The notes beneath the pieces are model-generated. The model saw only the letters and a program-made list of their open reading frames with translations, was not told where the DNA came from and did no database searches. DNA of 64,000 nt from Acidobacteriota bacterium. Its GTDB lineage: Bacteria > Acidobacteriota > Terriglobia > 2-12-FULL-54-10. The stretch lies in NCBI GenBank assembly GCA_009691245.1, contig SHUM01000001.1, forward strand, positions 124,001-188,000, given 5' to 3'. This document shows, piece by piece, positions 1 to 9,068 of this stretch. Position 1 is the first letter of the stretch. Every line of letters begins with the position of its first letter. A program made the translations under genes and the position numbers.

Positions 1-2
1 TC

Positions 3-242
3 GTCAGAGGCATCGCGCAAGTGCTGTCGCATCCGCAAACACTTGCACGCCATATGATCCAGCAGGTCGCCTCGCCAGTCGGCGAAGTGCCGGTGATCGC
101 CAGCGCGCTACGCATGTCGGACAGCCCGCCGCGCCTCGATCCCGTGCCGGACCTCGGAGCGGACACTGAAGCCATCCTCAATGAACTAGGTTTCTCAAGC
201 GAAGAGATTGCCGCAATGAAGGCCGATCAAACCATTTCCTGA
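3..242 (+). CDS. CaiB/BaiF-type CoA-transferase (family III), C-terminal end only
   Basis: This is the last 79 codons of a gene that begins before the window; the open frame runs in from base 3 and ends in TGA. The visible tail has a stretch reading P-V-G-E-V-P-V-I-A-S-A-L-R-M-S and then D-T-E-A-I-L-N-E-L-G-F-S-S-E-E-I-A. This matches the usual end of family III CoA-transferases, where the last helix carries a 'G-x-S-x-E-E-I' signature. Such enzymes move CoA between an acyl-CoA and a free acid in the cytoplasm. The substrate cannot be told from this fragment. A convergent MFS carrier gene follows, separated by a palindromic repeat that could also end transcription. Confidence 0.6.
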   Translation, partial: VRGIAQVLSHPQTLARHMIQQVASPVGEVPVIASALRMSDSPPRLDPVPDLGADTEAILNELGFSSEEIAAMKADQTIS

Positions 243-249
243 TTGTGCG

Positions 250-335
250 ACAGAGCCGCGACCGGGCGGGAGCGGTTTCTCAGTGGAGCCGCCAGGCGGC
301 ATCGCATGACCGCTCTCTCCCGGTCGCGGCTCTGT
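250..335. repeat. Dispersed palindrome, copy 1 (GAGCCGCGACCGG family)
   Basis: Left arm 250-276 and right arm 309-335 are near-perfect inverted copies (27 nt, core ACAGAGCCGCGACCGGG) around a 32-nt spacer. The element sits between two convergent genes. Related palindromes occur at 10848, 27987, 32731, 37765 and 48204. The structure resembles REP/REPIN-type elements. A role as a bidirectional terminator is also possible. Confidence 0.85.
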
Positions 336-342
336 TTAGAGA

Positions 343-1680
343 TTAATCCGCCCCGCTTGCTGACATCTGCACGGCCACCAGTGCGGACTCGCGGTCGCGC
401 ATGGCGACGCGGTGCAGCGTGAAGTAGCAGATGGCACCGAGGACATTCATCATCAACAAGAACAGGAAACCGCCCCAGTACGCTCCACCAAGCGCACCGA
501 TCAGCTTGCCGAAGGCCCACGGGCCGATTGCGGACACGAGACTGCCCACGCACATATAGATTCCTGTTCCTCGAGCGATGGCCTCGGGACGGACCAGTGT
601 ATGCAGCAGCGCACCATTCAGTGCGGCGATGCTGCAGGGCACGGCGGTCAGCGCGGCCAGCAGCACGGCGCTCAAGGCGGCAGGCCCCCAGTGCGCCGCG
701 GGCAGAACTACGATCACAAAGACCAGGCAGGTGGCCATCGCGGTCAGGGCGCGCTTCATGGTGCGGTCGGCGATAATGCCCACCAGCACCGTCAGCGGTA
801 CGGCGAGCAGGTAGCCGATGGTGAGCCACGTGCTCATCTCCCCGCGCGTAAGTCCGCGCTGCGAGAGGACGAAGCTGGGCGTCCACTGAATCATCGTAAA
901 GATGGTGGTCACGGAGATGATGGTGCACAGCGTGATGATCCAGAATGAGCCGCTGCGCAGCAAGTCGCCAAAGGTCATCTTGACCACCGCGCGTTCCTGC
1001 TTGCGATCCGCCTCAATGTCGGCCAGCTCGCGCGAGTCGAGGCCCTTCTGATCCTGCGGCGTGCTGGAGATGAAGAAAAAATTGATGAGAGGGATGAGCG
1101 AGATGCCCGCCAGCGCGAGGATCATGCCGCGCCAATTGCTGCTGACGATTAGCGCGCTGATGAGAGGCACGCCCAGCGCGGTGCCGAGGCTCGGTCCGGT
1201 GAGCCAAAACGTCTGTGCGCGGGAATGCTCGCGCGAGGGGAACCAGCGGTTGGTGAGCGAGTTGCTCACCGGCCACATGTTTCCTTCGGCCACGCCCAGC
1301 AGAAAACGGGCCACGTACAGTTCCTGCAAGCTGGTGGCCCGCGACATCAGAACCATTACCGCGGCCCAACCCAGCGTTCCGGCAATCAGGCAGGCGCGCG
1401 CGCCGAAACGATCCACCAGCAGGCCCCAGAAAAAAATGGAGACGCCATAGCCGACGAAGAAAAGCGACATCAGCCCACCGAGTTCGCCGAAGCGGCCATC
1501 CATCTGTAGTTCGTCGAGGAATCCTTTGTCGGCGATGACCAGAGAGATGTTGATCTTGTCGAACTGGCCGATGGTCCACCACAGCAACATGCTGGTGGCC
1601 ACCAGCAACCAGCGCTTGGTGCCCAGCATTTGGCCAATCGATACCTTACTGCCCGACCCCGCAGCCATTGGTCCCGCCAT
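343..1680 (-). CDS. MFS transporter, anion:cation symporter-like
   Basis: A 445-residue major facilitator protein with about 12 hydrophobic segments. The loop after the second helix reads G-L-L-V-D-R-F-G-A-R, the classic MFS loop 2-3 motif (G-x-x-x-D-R-x-G-x-R). The segment F-L-L-G-V-A-E-G-N-M-W-P, followed by N-R-W-F-P-S-R-E, is typical of the anion:cation symporter family, which imports sugar acids and other organic anions with H+ or Na+. The actual substrate cannot be read from sequence. The protein acts in the inner membrane. ATG at 1680 gives the full first helix; a later ATG at residue 5 is also possible. No operon partner is evident. Confidence 0.82.
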   Translation of the reverse strand: MAGPMAAGSGSKVSIGQMLGTKRWLLVATSMLLWWTIGQFDKINISLVIADKGFLDELQMDGRFGELGGLMSLFFVGYGVSIFFWGLLVDRFGARACLIAGTLGWAAVMVLMSRATSLQELYVARFLLGVAEGNMWPVSNSLTNRWFPSREHSRAQTFWLTGPSLGTALGVPLISALIVSSNWRGMILALAGISLIPLINFFFISSTPQDQKGLDSRELADIEADRKQERAVVKMTFGDLLRSGSFWIITLCTIISVTTIFTMIQWTPSFVLSQRGLTRGEMSTWLTIGYLLAVPLTVLVGIIADRTMKRALTAMATCLVFVIVVLPAAHWGPAALSAVLLAALTAVPCSIAALNGALLHTLVRPEAIARGTGIYMCVGSLVSAIGPWAFGKLIGALGGAYWGGFLFLLMMNVLGAICYFTLHRVAMRDRESALVAVQMSASGAD

Positions 1681-1767
1681 CGCTTAATTCTCCTCAGGTT
1701 CCATGAGACGTTCAATAAGAATCTCTGACGCCGCCAACAGTATATATGAACAGCGAATCCTGAAGGG

Positions 1768-3657
1768 TTAGTTGATGGCCACGGTTACACCGGGCTGGCT
1801 GGCAAAACCGCCGATCTGTAGTTCAACGGGTACCGAACTGCCTATGGTAATATTCGCGGGCACGACTACATTAATTTGCAAGAGGCCGGCAAATCCGGGC
1901 GCGGCTCCAGCGAAGCGAACCGTGGCCGGAGCGCCGCCAATGCGCACGGCGACGGGAAGCACTGGGGCGGGGAAGGGGGACTGCGCCAGCACTCCCTCCA
2001 CACTTGCGGGCTGTGTCTGCCCCTCGCCGGTGGCGTAGAGGACAATCTCCGAGCCGCGCGCCGCCGGACGCGCCGCGGAGTTTACGGACAAGTCGGAGTT
2101 TAGAATCGCGCCGGGACCGCGTCCCTCGGTGAGCGTAAACAAACCGGGCGCGGCGGCTGCCACTTTGGCGGTGAAGGGATTGGAAAGCGCATTCTGATAT
2201 TCGGTCTGGACCATTACGCGCACGCGGCCAGAGATGCCGTAGGGTACTTGTGCATTCACCTGATCCGACTGCGTGTAGTAGAGCGGCGCGGCGAATTCAT
2301 CGAACCAGATGCGCGACTCGGCGACCACTCTGCTGATGCGCCCTTGTCCGTCCAGTTGCGCGCCCAGCCCTTGCGCGGGGCCCAGCCCAGAGCCAAACAG
2401 GGTAAGGATCTCGCCCGGAGCGATGTCGCCGAGGAGGAAACTCGCCGCGTTCACCGGTCCCACCGCGTTCATGCGCGGCTCGCGTCCATCGCTGATGATT
2501 TGGCGGACTGTGCCGCTGTAATCGTTGAGATAAAGCTCACCCTGGTCGTCCTCGCCGAATGAGCTGATGTTCAGGCCGCTGCGAAGCAGCTCTTCGTTAC
2601 GCCAAGCGCCGGTCGAGAGTTCGCTCAGCGCCCAGATGCGACCCGTCACGAAATCAGCAAAGACATACTTGCCGAAAAGGGAAGGCACGGAAGCGCCACG
2701 GTAAACATAGCCGCCGGTGACGGATGCGCCGTCGCTGCGACCGTATTCATGAATTGGTAGCGCCAAGCCGTCGCGATTGCAGTTCGTGGAGGGGCTGTAG
2801 CAGCGTCTGCCCTCCATCCGATTCCAACCGTAGTTGCCGCCTTTGACGATGATGTCGATCTCCTCCAGCGCGTCCTGCCCCACATCGCCTGCGAACAACC
2901 GTCCGCCCGCACGGTCGCCTCCTGCGCGGTCAAAGGAGAATCGCCAGGGATTGCGCAAGCCGTAGGCAAAAATTTCATCGCGGCCCGGCGACGCGGCGAA
3001 GGGATTATCCGGCGGAATGCCGTAGGGTGTCGCGGAGTCGATGTCGATGCGCAGAGTCTTGCCGAGCAGCGATGAGAGATTTTGTCCGTTGCCCTGCGGG
3101 TCGCCGCCAGCGCCTCCGTCGCCGCTGGCGATGTAGAGAAATCCGTCGGGACCAAACGCCACCATGCCTCCGTTGTGATTTTCAAAGGGCTGCGAGTAGG
3201 TAAGCAGGATGCGTTCTGAATCAGTCGCGGCCATGTTGGCGTTACCGGCGGAAACGGCGTATTCGGCGATGACCGTTTCAAGGCCGGCCGCGCCGGTGCG
3301 TGTGTAATTGACGAAAAACCGGCCGTTTTCACCGTAGCGGGGATGGAAGGCCAGGCCGAGTAAACCCATCTCGCCGCCGAATCGCACGCGGCTGCGGATG
3401 TCGAGGAACGGCGTCGCCACAAGCGTGCTGCCGACGAGAATGCGAATGCGTCCGGCCTGCTCGACGATGAACAAGCGCCCGCTGCTATCACCCGCTCCGG
3501 TTGCGTAGATGGGCGCGCTCAGGCCCGTGGCGACAGTCCGCAACTGAATCGCTGCCTGTGTGCTGATGCCTGCGATAAGAATGGTGACGCACAGCGGAAT
3601 CAGCAGCAGCCGTCTTGGCCGCGCAGCGAAACGGTCAAAGAAGTATTTCATCCTCAT
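1768..3657 (-). CDS. Secreted PQQ-type glucose/sorbosone dehydrogenase with TIGR03437 C-terminal domain
   Basis: The protein is about 629 residues. A signal peptide (L-L-L-I-P-L-C-V-T-I-L-I-A) is followed by a six-bladed propeller of the glucose/sorbosone dehydrogenase family. Its hallmarks are H-N-G-G-M-V-A-F-G-P-D-G-F-L-Y-I-A-S-G-D-G-G, R-N-P-W-R-F-S-F-D, D-V-G-Q-D-A-L-E-E-I-D and G-G-N-Y-G-W. Members oxidise aldose sugars with PQQ in the periplasm. The last ~220 residues, from N-A-A-S-F-L-L-G-D-I-A-P-G-E-I-L, form the TIGR03437 domain of unknown function that is common in Solibacter-type genomes. The open frame extends upstream to 3843, but ATG 3657 has GAGG 6 nt ahead and starts directly before the signal peptide, so it is preferred. 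The gene is divergent from polA. Confidence 0.85.
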   Translation of the reverse strand: MRMKYFFDRFAARPRRLLLIPLCVTILIAGISTQAAIQLRTVATGLSAPIYATGAGDSSGRLFIVEQAGRIRILVGSTLVATPFLDIRSRVRFGGEMGLLGLAFHPRYGENGRFFVNYTRTGAAGLETVIAEYAVSAGNANMAATDSERILLTYSQPFENHNGGMVAFGPDGFLYIASGDGGAGGDPQGNGQNLSSLLGKTLRIDIDSATPYGIPPDNPFAASPGRDEIFAYGLRNPWRFSFDRAGGDRAGGRLFAGDVGQDALEEIDIIVKGGNYGWNRMEGRRCYSPSTNCNRDGLALPIHEYGRSDGASVTGGYVYRGASVPSLFGKYVFADFVTGRIWALSELSTGAWRNEELLRSGLNISSFGEDDQGELYLNDYSGTVRQIISDGREPRMNAVGPVNAASFLLGDIAPGEILTLFGSGLGPAQGLGAQLDGQGRISRVVAESRIWFDEFAAPLYYTQSDQVNAQVPYGISGRVRVMVQTEYQNALSNPFTAKVAAAAPGLFTLTEGRGPGAILNSDLSVNSAARPAARGSEIVLYATGEGQTQPASVEGVLAQSPFPAPVLPVAVRIGGAPATVRFAGAAPGFAGLLQINVVVPANITIGSSVPVELQIGGFASQPGVTVAIN

Positions 3658-3846
3658 GCTGCACCTCATCCAGACGCACGGAGACTTTACCACATAGTAT
3701 GCCACGCTCGCGGCGTGGCCAGAATCACCGGGCCTTGTTAAGATAGGCGCTGCCACAACTAAGGCACCAAATTCGGGGCACCAAATTCCGGCTATGAAAT
3801 ACGGGGCATGAAGATTGGGCACGCAGAATATCGTGGGGGTCATCCA

Positions 3847-6570
3847 GTGAGCGACATATCTTCAAATGAGCAGGCCGGCGCGGCACCCGTAAAGGCGACC
3901 GGGGCGCGCTCCTCATCGCACCCACGATTGTTCCTGATCGATACGATGGGTTATATCTTCCGCGCCTATCATGCGTTGCCGCGGCTGACTAATCGCGAGG
4001 GGCATCCCACGCAGGCCGTTTACGGTATGTACACCATGCTGCGCAAGCTGCTCGAAGATTATCAGCCGGAGTACATCACCGCCGTCTATGACCTGGAAGG
4101 CCCCACCTTTCGCCACGAGGAGTTCACCGACTACAAGGCCAATCGCGAGGAGATGCCAGCGGATCTGGCCGAGCAGTTGCCGCACATCCGCCGCTTGCTT
4201 GCGGCGCTGCGTATTCCGATTCTGGCGGAGAAGGGTTACGAGGCCGATGACGTCATCGGCGCGCTGGCGCGGCAGGCGGCGCAGCTCGGCACAGAAGTGC
4301 TCATCATCACCAGCGACAAGGACATGCTGCAACTGGTGGGTGGCACGGTGCGCGTGATCAATCCGATGAAGGACAACCGCGTTTACGAGTCCGCGCAGGT
4401 GTTTGAGCAGATGGGCGTTTTGCCCGCGCAGGTGCCTGATCTGCTGGCGTTGCTGGGCGATGCGGTCGACAATATCCCCGGTGCGCCGGGCATCGGCGAC
4501 AAGGGAGCGCGCGAGCTGATTCAGAAATATGGAAGCGTGGAAGGTTGCCTGGAGCACGCCTCCGAGGTGACTAAAAAAACGTACCGTGAATCTCTGGAAA
4601 ATAACCGCGAGCAGATACTCTTAAGCAAGCGGTTGGCGACGATCGACTGCTCCGCGCCGGTCCCGCTCCATCTCGACCATCTGGTGCGTGCCGAACAGGA
4701 TCCCAGCCTGCTGCGCGAGCTGTTCCGCGACATGAACTTTACAACGTTCCTGAAGGAACTTCCCTCCACGGAGCACGAGGCGCCGAAGGACTACGCCACG
4801 CTGTCGACCGCGGCGAGCGTCCGCGAATTTTTGGCAGCGCTGCCGCAAGGCGCGCCCGTCTCGCTGGCGGTGATTGATGCCGCGCAGGGCGGACTGCCCG
4901 ATGACGACTCGGGAGATGCCGCCCCGCTGCTGGATCTACACGCGAATCCGCTCGGGCTGGTTATTGAAACCGCTGATACCTCTCCACGAATTGGACTCGC
5001 AACCGACGCGGATCGCGCGCGCGCAATTGCGCCGGAGGCCTTCGCCGCCATCCGCAATTGGTTATCTGATGCGGACGCGCGCAAGGCAGTGCATGATTCC
5101 AAGACGGCGCGGCTGGTGCTGGCGCGATCCGGCGTGGAGCTGCGTGGTGTTGAGCATGACACGTTTCTCTATTCCGCTTTGCTCGACGCATCCGACAGTC
5201 GGCATGATCTGGCCACCATCGCCGACCGGCGGCTGGGCGTGAGACCTGATAAAGACGCGCCGGAGGCCGCTGCCGAGGCTGCTGACCTGACCGCTCAGCT
5301 TGTCGCGCTGCTGATCCCGGAGATTCGTGAGTGGAAGCTGGAGAAAGTCTATTCCGAAGTGGAGCTGCCGGTCGCAGCCATCCTTGCGAGGATGGAATCG
5401 GCGGGAATATTGATCGACGCGGAGCAGCTCAAGCGATTGTCGAAGCGCTTTGAAGGTGAGATCGAAACACTGCGCAAGGAAATCTTCCGGCTCACTGGCG
5501 CGGAGTTCAATATCAATTCGCCGAAGCAGCTTGGCGAAGTGCTCTTTGAAAAAATGGGCCTGCCCGCGCCGCGCAAACGCGGCAAGAGCAAGTCGGTCTC
5601 GACGGCGGTGGATGTGCTCGAAGAACTGGCGCAGACGCATGATGCGCCGCGGCGGGTGCTGGAGTATCGGCAACTATCGAAGCTCAAGTCTACTTATGTG
5701 GACGTGTTGCCTGCGTTGCGCAATCCGGTTACCGGACGTTTGCACACCAGCTTCAATCAAGCGGGCGCGGCCACTGGCCGGCTGTCGTCGCACAACCCCA
5801 ATTTGCAGAACATTCCCATCCGCACCGAGCTGGGCAGGGAGATCCGCGCGGCATTTATCGCCGAGCCGGGCCATGTCCTGCTGGCGGCGGACTATTCGCA
5901 GATTGAGCTGCGGTTGCTGGCGCACTTCAGTGAAGACCCGCTGCTGCTGGAGGCATTCCAACGTGGTGATGACATTCACTCGCTGACGGCGTCCGCCGTG
6001 TTCGGCGTGTCCGCTTCGGACCAGACCGACGAGCATCGCCGCCGCGCCAAGGCCATCAACTACGGCGTCGTGTATGGCATCAGCGCGTTTGGGCTGGCGC
6101 AGCAGACGGGAGTATCGCAAGGGGAAGCGCAGCAGTACATCGATGAATACTTCCGTCGTTACGAAGGCGTGAGCCGCTTCCGCGATGCGACGCTGGAAGA
6201 AGTTCGCAAGTCGGGCGTCGTACGCACGTTGAGCGGAAGGATGCGGCGCATTCCAGACATCAACGCCAAGGACTCCACCGCGCGACACTTCGCCGAACGC
6301 ACGGCGGTGAATACGCCGCTGCAGGGCAGTGCCTCCGACCTGATCAAGCTGGCCATGATTGGCGTGGACCATGAGTTGCACGAGCGCGGCTCCGGTGCGC
6401 GGATGCTGCTGCAAGTCCACGACGAGTTGGTGCTGGAGGTTCCTGAGAAAGACGTGCAGGCAACCGCTGCGCTGCTACGCGAGTGCATGGAGAAGGCTTA
6501 CGCGCTCCGCGTGCCACTGCTCACCAGCGTCTTCGCCGGCCGTAACTGGCGCGACATGGACGATGTATGA
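3847..6570 (+). CDS. polA: DNA polymerase I
   Basis: The product is about 907 residues and acts in Okazaki fragment processing and repair. The N-terminal 5'-3' exonuclease shows Y-E-A-D-D-V-I-G, I-T-S-D-K-D-M-L-Q-L-V and the helix-hairpin-helix G-D-A-V-D-N-I-P-G-A-P-G-I-G. The polymerase domain has motif A (D-Y-S-Q-I-E-L-R), the O-helix (R-R-R-A-K-A-I-N-Y-G) and motif C (V-H-D-E-L-V). The central 3'-5' exonuclease-like domain is present, but its first acidic motif (D-x-E) is not recognisable (A-V-I-D-A-A-Q), so proofreading is probably lost, as in many PolA enzymes. GTG at 3847 is preferred because GGGGGT lies 7 nt upstream; an in-frame ATG at 3808 would add 13 residues. Confidence 0.96.
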   Translation: MSDISSNEQAGAAPVKATGARSSSHPRLFLIDTMGYIFRAYHALPRLTNREGHPTQAVYGMYTMLRKLLEDYQPEYITAVYDLEGPTFRHEEFTDYKANREEMPADLAEQLPHIRRLLAALRIPILAEKGYEADDVIGALARQAAQLGTEVLIITSDKDMLQLVGGTVRVINPMKDNRVYESAQVFEQMGVLPAQVPDLLALLGDAVDNIPGAPGIGDKGARELIQKYGSVEGCLEHASEVTKKTYRESLENNREQILLSKRLATIDCSAPVPLHLDHLVRAEQDPSLLRELFRDMNFTTFLKELPSTEHEAPKDYATLSTAASVREFLAALPQGAPVSLAVIDAAQGGLPDDDSGDAAPLLDLHANPLGLVIETADTSPRIGLATDADRARAIAPEAFAAIRNWLSDADARKAVHDSKTARLVLARSGVELRGVEHDTFLYSALLDASDSRHDLATIADRRLGVRPDKDAPEAAAEAADLTAQLVALLIPEIREWKLEKVYSEVELPVAAILARMESAGILIDAEQLKRLSKRFEGEIETLRKEIFRLTGAEFNINSPKQLGEVLFEKMGLPAPRKRGKSKSVSTAVDVLEELAQTHDAPRRVLEYRQLSKLKSTYVDVLPALRNPVTGRLHTSFNQAGAATGRLSSHNPNLQNIPIRTELGREIRAAFIAEPGHVLLAADYSQIELRLLAHFSEDPLLLEAFQRGDDIHSLTASAVFGVSASDQTDEHRRRAKAINYGVVYGISAFGLAQQTGVSQGEAQQYIDEYFRRYEGVSRFRDATLEEVRKSGVVRTLSGRMRRIPDINAKDSTARHFAERTAVNTPLQGSASDLIKLAMIGVDHELHERGSGARMLLQVHDELVLEVPEKDVQATAALLRECMEKAYALRVPLLTSVFAGRNWRDMDDV

Positions 6571-6600
6571 CCTCGTTGATGTAAGTCTCGATTCGGGCGA

Positions 6601-7356
6601 TTAATGCTTGGTGGTTTTCACTTTGCCGCGCAGCGGAAGCTGCAGGCTCTTGGCGGGAATCTTCGCGTTCAGCTTCACGCCGCGGTAGCGCGCGATCAGG
6701 TAGTCTTTGCTGGGCTCGTAGAACTTCTGCTGAATGGGTTGCCAGGTCTGAGGAGAGAGCCACAGCTCAATGCGCGTGAGCTTGTTTGCGACGCCCTGCG
6801 ACTTGGGCGTGAGGTCCAGACGAATCGCCTCTTCCTTGTCGGCTGGCTTACCCGCTGGGCCGTCCACGGCCTCGCGGCCCTTGAAACTCACTTGATAGGA
6901 TTTCTGCAACTCCGAGCCTGACGTCCCGAAGCCAAGCAGCAGAAACTGCTCCAGCATGTTTTGATTCTTGCCGAGCGAGAACTCTTGCACCTCCGCTATC
7001 TTCGGCTGATAGAGCTGGACCTTGCCGTCGGAGAACAGCACGAACTTCTCAGCCGGGTGGGTGAAGTTCAGCATCACGCGCAGCTTGCCCTTGGACTTCT
7101 CGAAGAATATCTTGCCACGCTCGGTGGAGAAATCGTTCACGATCACAGTTACCTTGGTGTACTCGATGTCGCCGGTAACGGAGGCGAACTGCGCGGAGGC
7201 CTGATCCATGCCCGCCAGTGTTGAGGCCAGGTCGTCACTCTGCGCATGTCCGACTGAACCCCACGAAAGCGCTATGAACAGGGCTGTTGAGAGCATCCCG
7301 CACGCCGCGCGAAGAGCGGATGCCGGGAACCCCATTCCACTTGTGTCGCTACTCAT
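6601..7356 (-). CDS. LolA-like outer-membrane lipoprotein carrier/sorting protein
   Basis: The product is about 251 residues: an N-terminal signal peptide (C-G-M-L-S-T-A-L-F-I-A-L-S-W-G), then a LolA/LolB-type half-barrel. The pattern A-S-V-T-G-D-I-E-Y-T-K, G-K-I-F-F-E-K-S-K-G-K-L-R-V and L-Y-Q-P-K-I-A-E-V-Q-E-F is characteristic of this superfamily. Members bind lipid or acylated chains in the periplasm. The start is uncertain. ATG 7356 overlaps the stop of the upstream gene (ATGAGTAG) and suggests translational coupling, while ATG 7371 lies five codons earlier. The gene forms a two-gene unit with the small membrane protein upstream and ends 30 bp from the convergent polA. Confidence 0.72.
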   Translation of the reverse strand: MSSDTSGMGFPASALRAACGMLSTALFIALSWGSVGHAQSDDLASTLAGMDQASAQFASVTGDIEYTKVTVIVNDFSTERGKIFFEKSKGKLRVMLNFTHPAEKFVLFSDGKVQLYQPKIAEVQEFSLGKNQNMLEQFLLLGFGTSGSELQKSYQVSFKGREAVDGPAGKPADKEEAIRLDLTPKSQGVANKLTRIELWLSPQTWQPIQQKFYEPSKDYLIARYRGVKLNAKIPAKSLQLPLRGKVKTTKH

Positions 7357-7723
7357 GCACGGAAACCGCATAGCTTGTAACCTGCCCGAAGGCGTCTTTA
7401 TTGGGGACGATGCGCATGATGCGGATCGGCTTGCCGGTATGCTTGGCGAGCACGCGGCGCGCCACTTGCTCCACTTTCGATGAGGCCTCGGCCTCGATCA
7501 CCGCGGCGCTCAGTTGATAGGTGATCTCGCCCTGCGCGCTCGGGACCATCACCACCTCGCCGCTCGCCGCCTCGACGGGCTGGTCGTTGAACCACGCGCG
7601 CGGAGAGAGGAAGATGAAGGCTAGGATCAGCGCCACCATGACGTCGTACTGCCAGGTCGCGCGCTCGTAGGTCCAGAAGACTACTCGGTAAATGGCCAGC
7701 CCTAACTTGCGAAACATACTCAT
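7349..7723 (-). CDS. Small membrane protein of unknown function
   Basis: A protein of about 124 residues with one clear transmembrane segment (V-M-V-A-L-I-L-A-F-I-F-L-S). After it comes a roughly 80-residue extracytoplasmic part rich in short beta-like stretches (G-E-I-T-Y-Q-L-S-A-A-V-I and I-R-I-M-R-I-V-P). I do not recognise a named family. The reading frame is open up to a GTG at 7759; ATG at 7723 or 7717 is the likelier start, and none has a strong ribosome site. The stop overlaps the start of the LolA-like gene by 8 nt, so the pair is probably one operon with a linked envelope role. Confidence 0.55.
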   Translation of the reverse strand: MSMFRKLGLAIYRVVFWTYERATWQYDVMVALILAFIFLSPRAWFNDQPVEAASGEVVMVPSAQGEITYQLSAAVIEAEASSKVEQVARRVLAKHTGKPIRIMRIVPNKDAFGQVTSYAVSVHE

Positions 7724-8502
7724 GAGTGTACGCCAATAAGATGCACTTTTGTAGCTCACCGATGCCTGCCGCCGCCCCGCCCCCTCCCTGCTAACGCCCT
7801 GACAGATTATCCAAAGAATCCAACTTTCCCAAAGTGCACACGTTCACGGTTCTGACCACTCTGACCAAATTCGCGGTCGCCCATTGACGGCGCTGTCCGC
7901 CCGCCGCTCTCCGCAGAAAATTTCTTCCGCGACTTGCGTCTGATTCGCCAACGTTGCGGAATCGTCGGCAGGTTCGGAATTTCCCAAAGAAATTAGTGGA
8001 TAAGTTCCTGAATAATTGCGTTGAGACTCCGCCGCTGCCGCAACCCGGCCCGTCAGTTCCACAACTCCGACCAAGACCGCCCGCGCCGCGAGCACCGCGA
8101 TTTTTGAGTTGTGTTTCCGGTTGGCGCTCCAGGTAGGGACAGGTCTCCAGACCTGTCCTCCGGAGAGCAGGCAGGAATGCCTGCCCCACTTATAGCCCCA
8201 TCGTCCATCCAAGCGAACTGAGACACTCGCCCTTCGCGTGGAGGTCGTATCCGGCAGCGCCCGCCGGGTGCCACTCGGTGTATGCTGATGGCGAGTGCGA
8301 CGAGCGCGGAGTCTGGGAATACTTCTCCGGGAAGGCCGAGCAAAATGGCATGGGCCTTGCGGAACTGTTGAGCGAAGTCCTCCAGCGCGAGTTCGAGATC
8401 AATTGGGCGCGAAAGTAATTCAGGTTCCGGCCACATCCTACAATTGGCCGTGAACGTCCCGTCCGTCCCCCCGATTTTCACTCCAAAGGCTGTCCCCCTC
8501 CC
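7724..8502. other. Long intergenic region with dispersed hairpins and a possible gene remnant
   Basis: No convincing gene is seen in about 780 bp. Bases 8278-8418 on the plus strand hold a 46-codon open stretch starting V-Y-A-D-G-E-C-D-E-R-G and ending in TAA. It looks protein-like but has no ribosome site or recognised family, so it may be a gene remnant. A pair of short perfect hairpins lies at 8137-8185. Confidence 0.5.
8137..8185. repeat. Pair of short perfect hairpins (dispersed-repeat type)
   Basis: The first hairpin has 10-bp arms GGACAGGTCT/AGACCTGTCC (8137-8158). The second has 6-bp arms GGCAGG/CCTGCC (8170-8185). They lie in a gene-poor stretch and are not followed by a T-run on either strand, so they look like a dispersed non-coding repeat rather than a terminator. 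Confidence 0.6.
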
Positions 8503-9054
8503 TTACTTTTTCGAAATTGCTTCGGCCATCGCAAAGAGACGGTCCGCCTCATCAAACTGACCCAGTAAAAGATATAACAATCCAATTGCTATTTGGCCTT
8601 CACCTTCCGACGCACCGCCATCGAGTTCCACGTTGTGAATAGTTTCCAGCGCCAGCTTGCTCTTCCCTTCTGCCACATATGCAAATGCAAGCGAGACATT
8701 GTTTTCGAGGTCTCTAGGAGCGCTGAGGAGAGCAGCTTGGACGGATTTTAAATCCGGGATGTTGTCACGAACCAAGGGATTGGATCTGCCAAACAACGCA
8801 CCTACGCTCCGCGCATAGACCGTACCAGAGATTCCCTCTCTACGGATGAATGCAACGAACTTCCTCATCGACGCAGCACTGTTTGCATAGTCCTCGCCGG
8901 AAGCCCACTTACAAAGCCCATCACCGAGCAATCCTATCGAAGCTTCTGGGTCCAGCATTAAACTGGTGCTGAGTTGCTTGCATCCTTCGTCCGGATTCTC
9001 GCTGAGTAAAGACAACCCGAGGATGGAGCGGGCCGCCGCGTTATTCGGGCTCAA
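8503..9054 (-). CDS. C-terminal part of a frameshifted TPR protein
   Basis: This open frame reads M/L-S-P-N-N-A-A-A-R-S-I-L-G-L-S-L-L and continues the tetratricopeptide pattern of the neighbouring frame at 9069-10121. The frame is already open upstream of the nominal TTG start, reading F-Y-L-A-V-G-R-P-K-E-A-S-L-H-L-A-E-A-V-K. It joins the upstream frame if one G is added to the run of eight G (plus-strand C) at 9116-9123. So it is most likely not an independent gene but the end of one TPR protein of about 540 residues. The last ~180 residues have weaker TPR-like helices. Confidence 0.7.
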   Translation of the reverse strand: MSPNNAAARSILGLSLLSENPDEGCKQLSTSLMLDPEASIGLLGDGLCKWASGEDYANSAASMRKFVAFIRREGISGTVYARSVGALFGRSNPLVRDNIPDLKSVQAALLSAPRDLENNVSLAFAYVAEGKSKLALETIHNVELDGGASEGEGQIAIGLLYLLLGQFDEADRLFAMAEAISKK

Positions 9055-9068
9055 TTTTACTGCTTCGG

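Noticed and set aside
8053-8481. Minus-strand open frame as a gene in the 8 kb gap
   Set aside because: It runs through the hairpin repeats, lacks a ribosome site and shows no family signature; part of it may be a decayed gene, but neither strand can be chosen.
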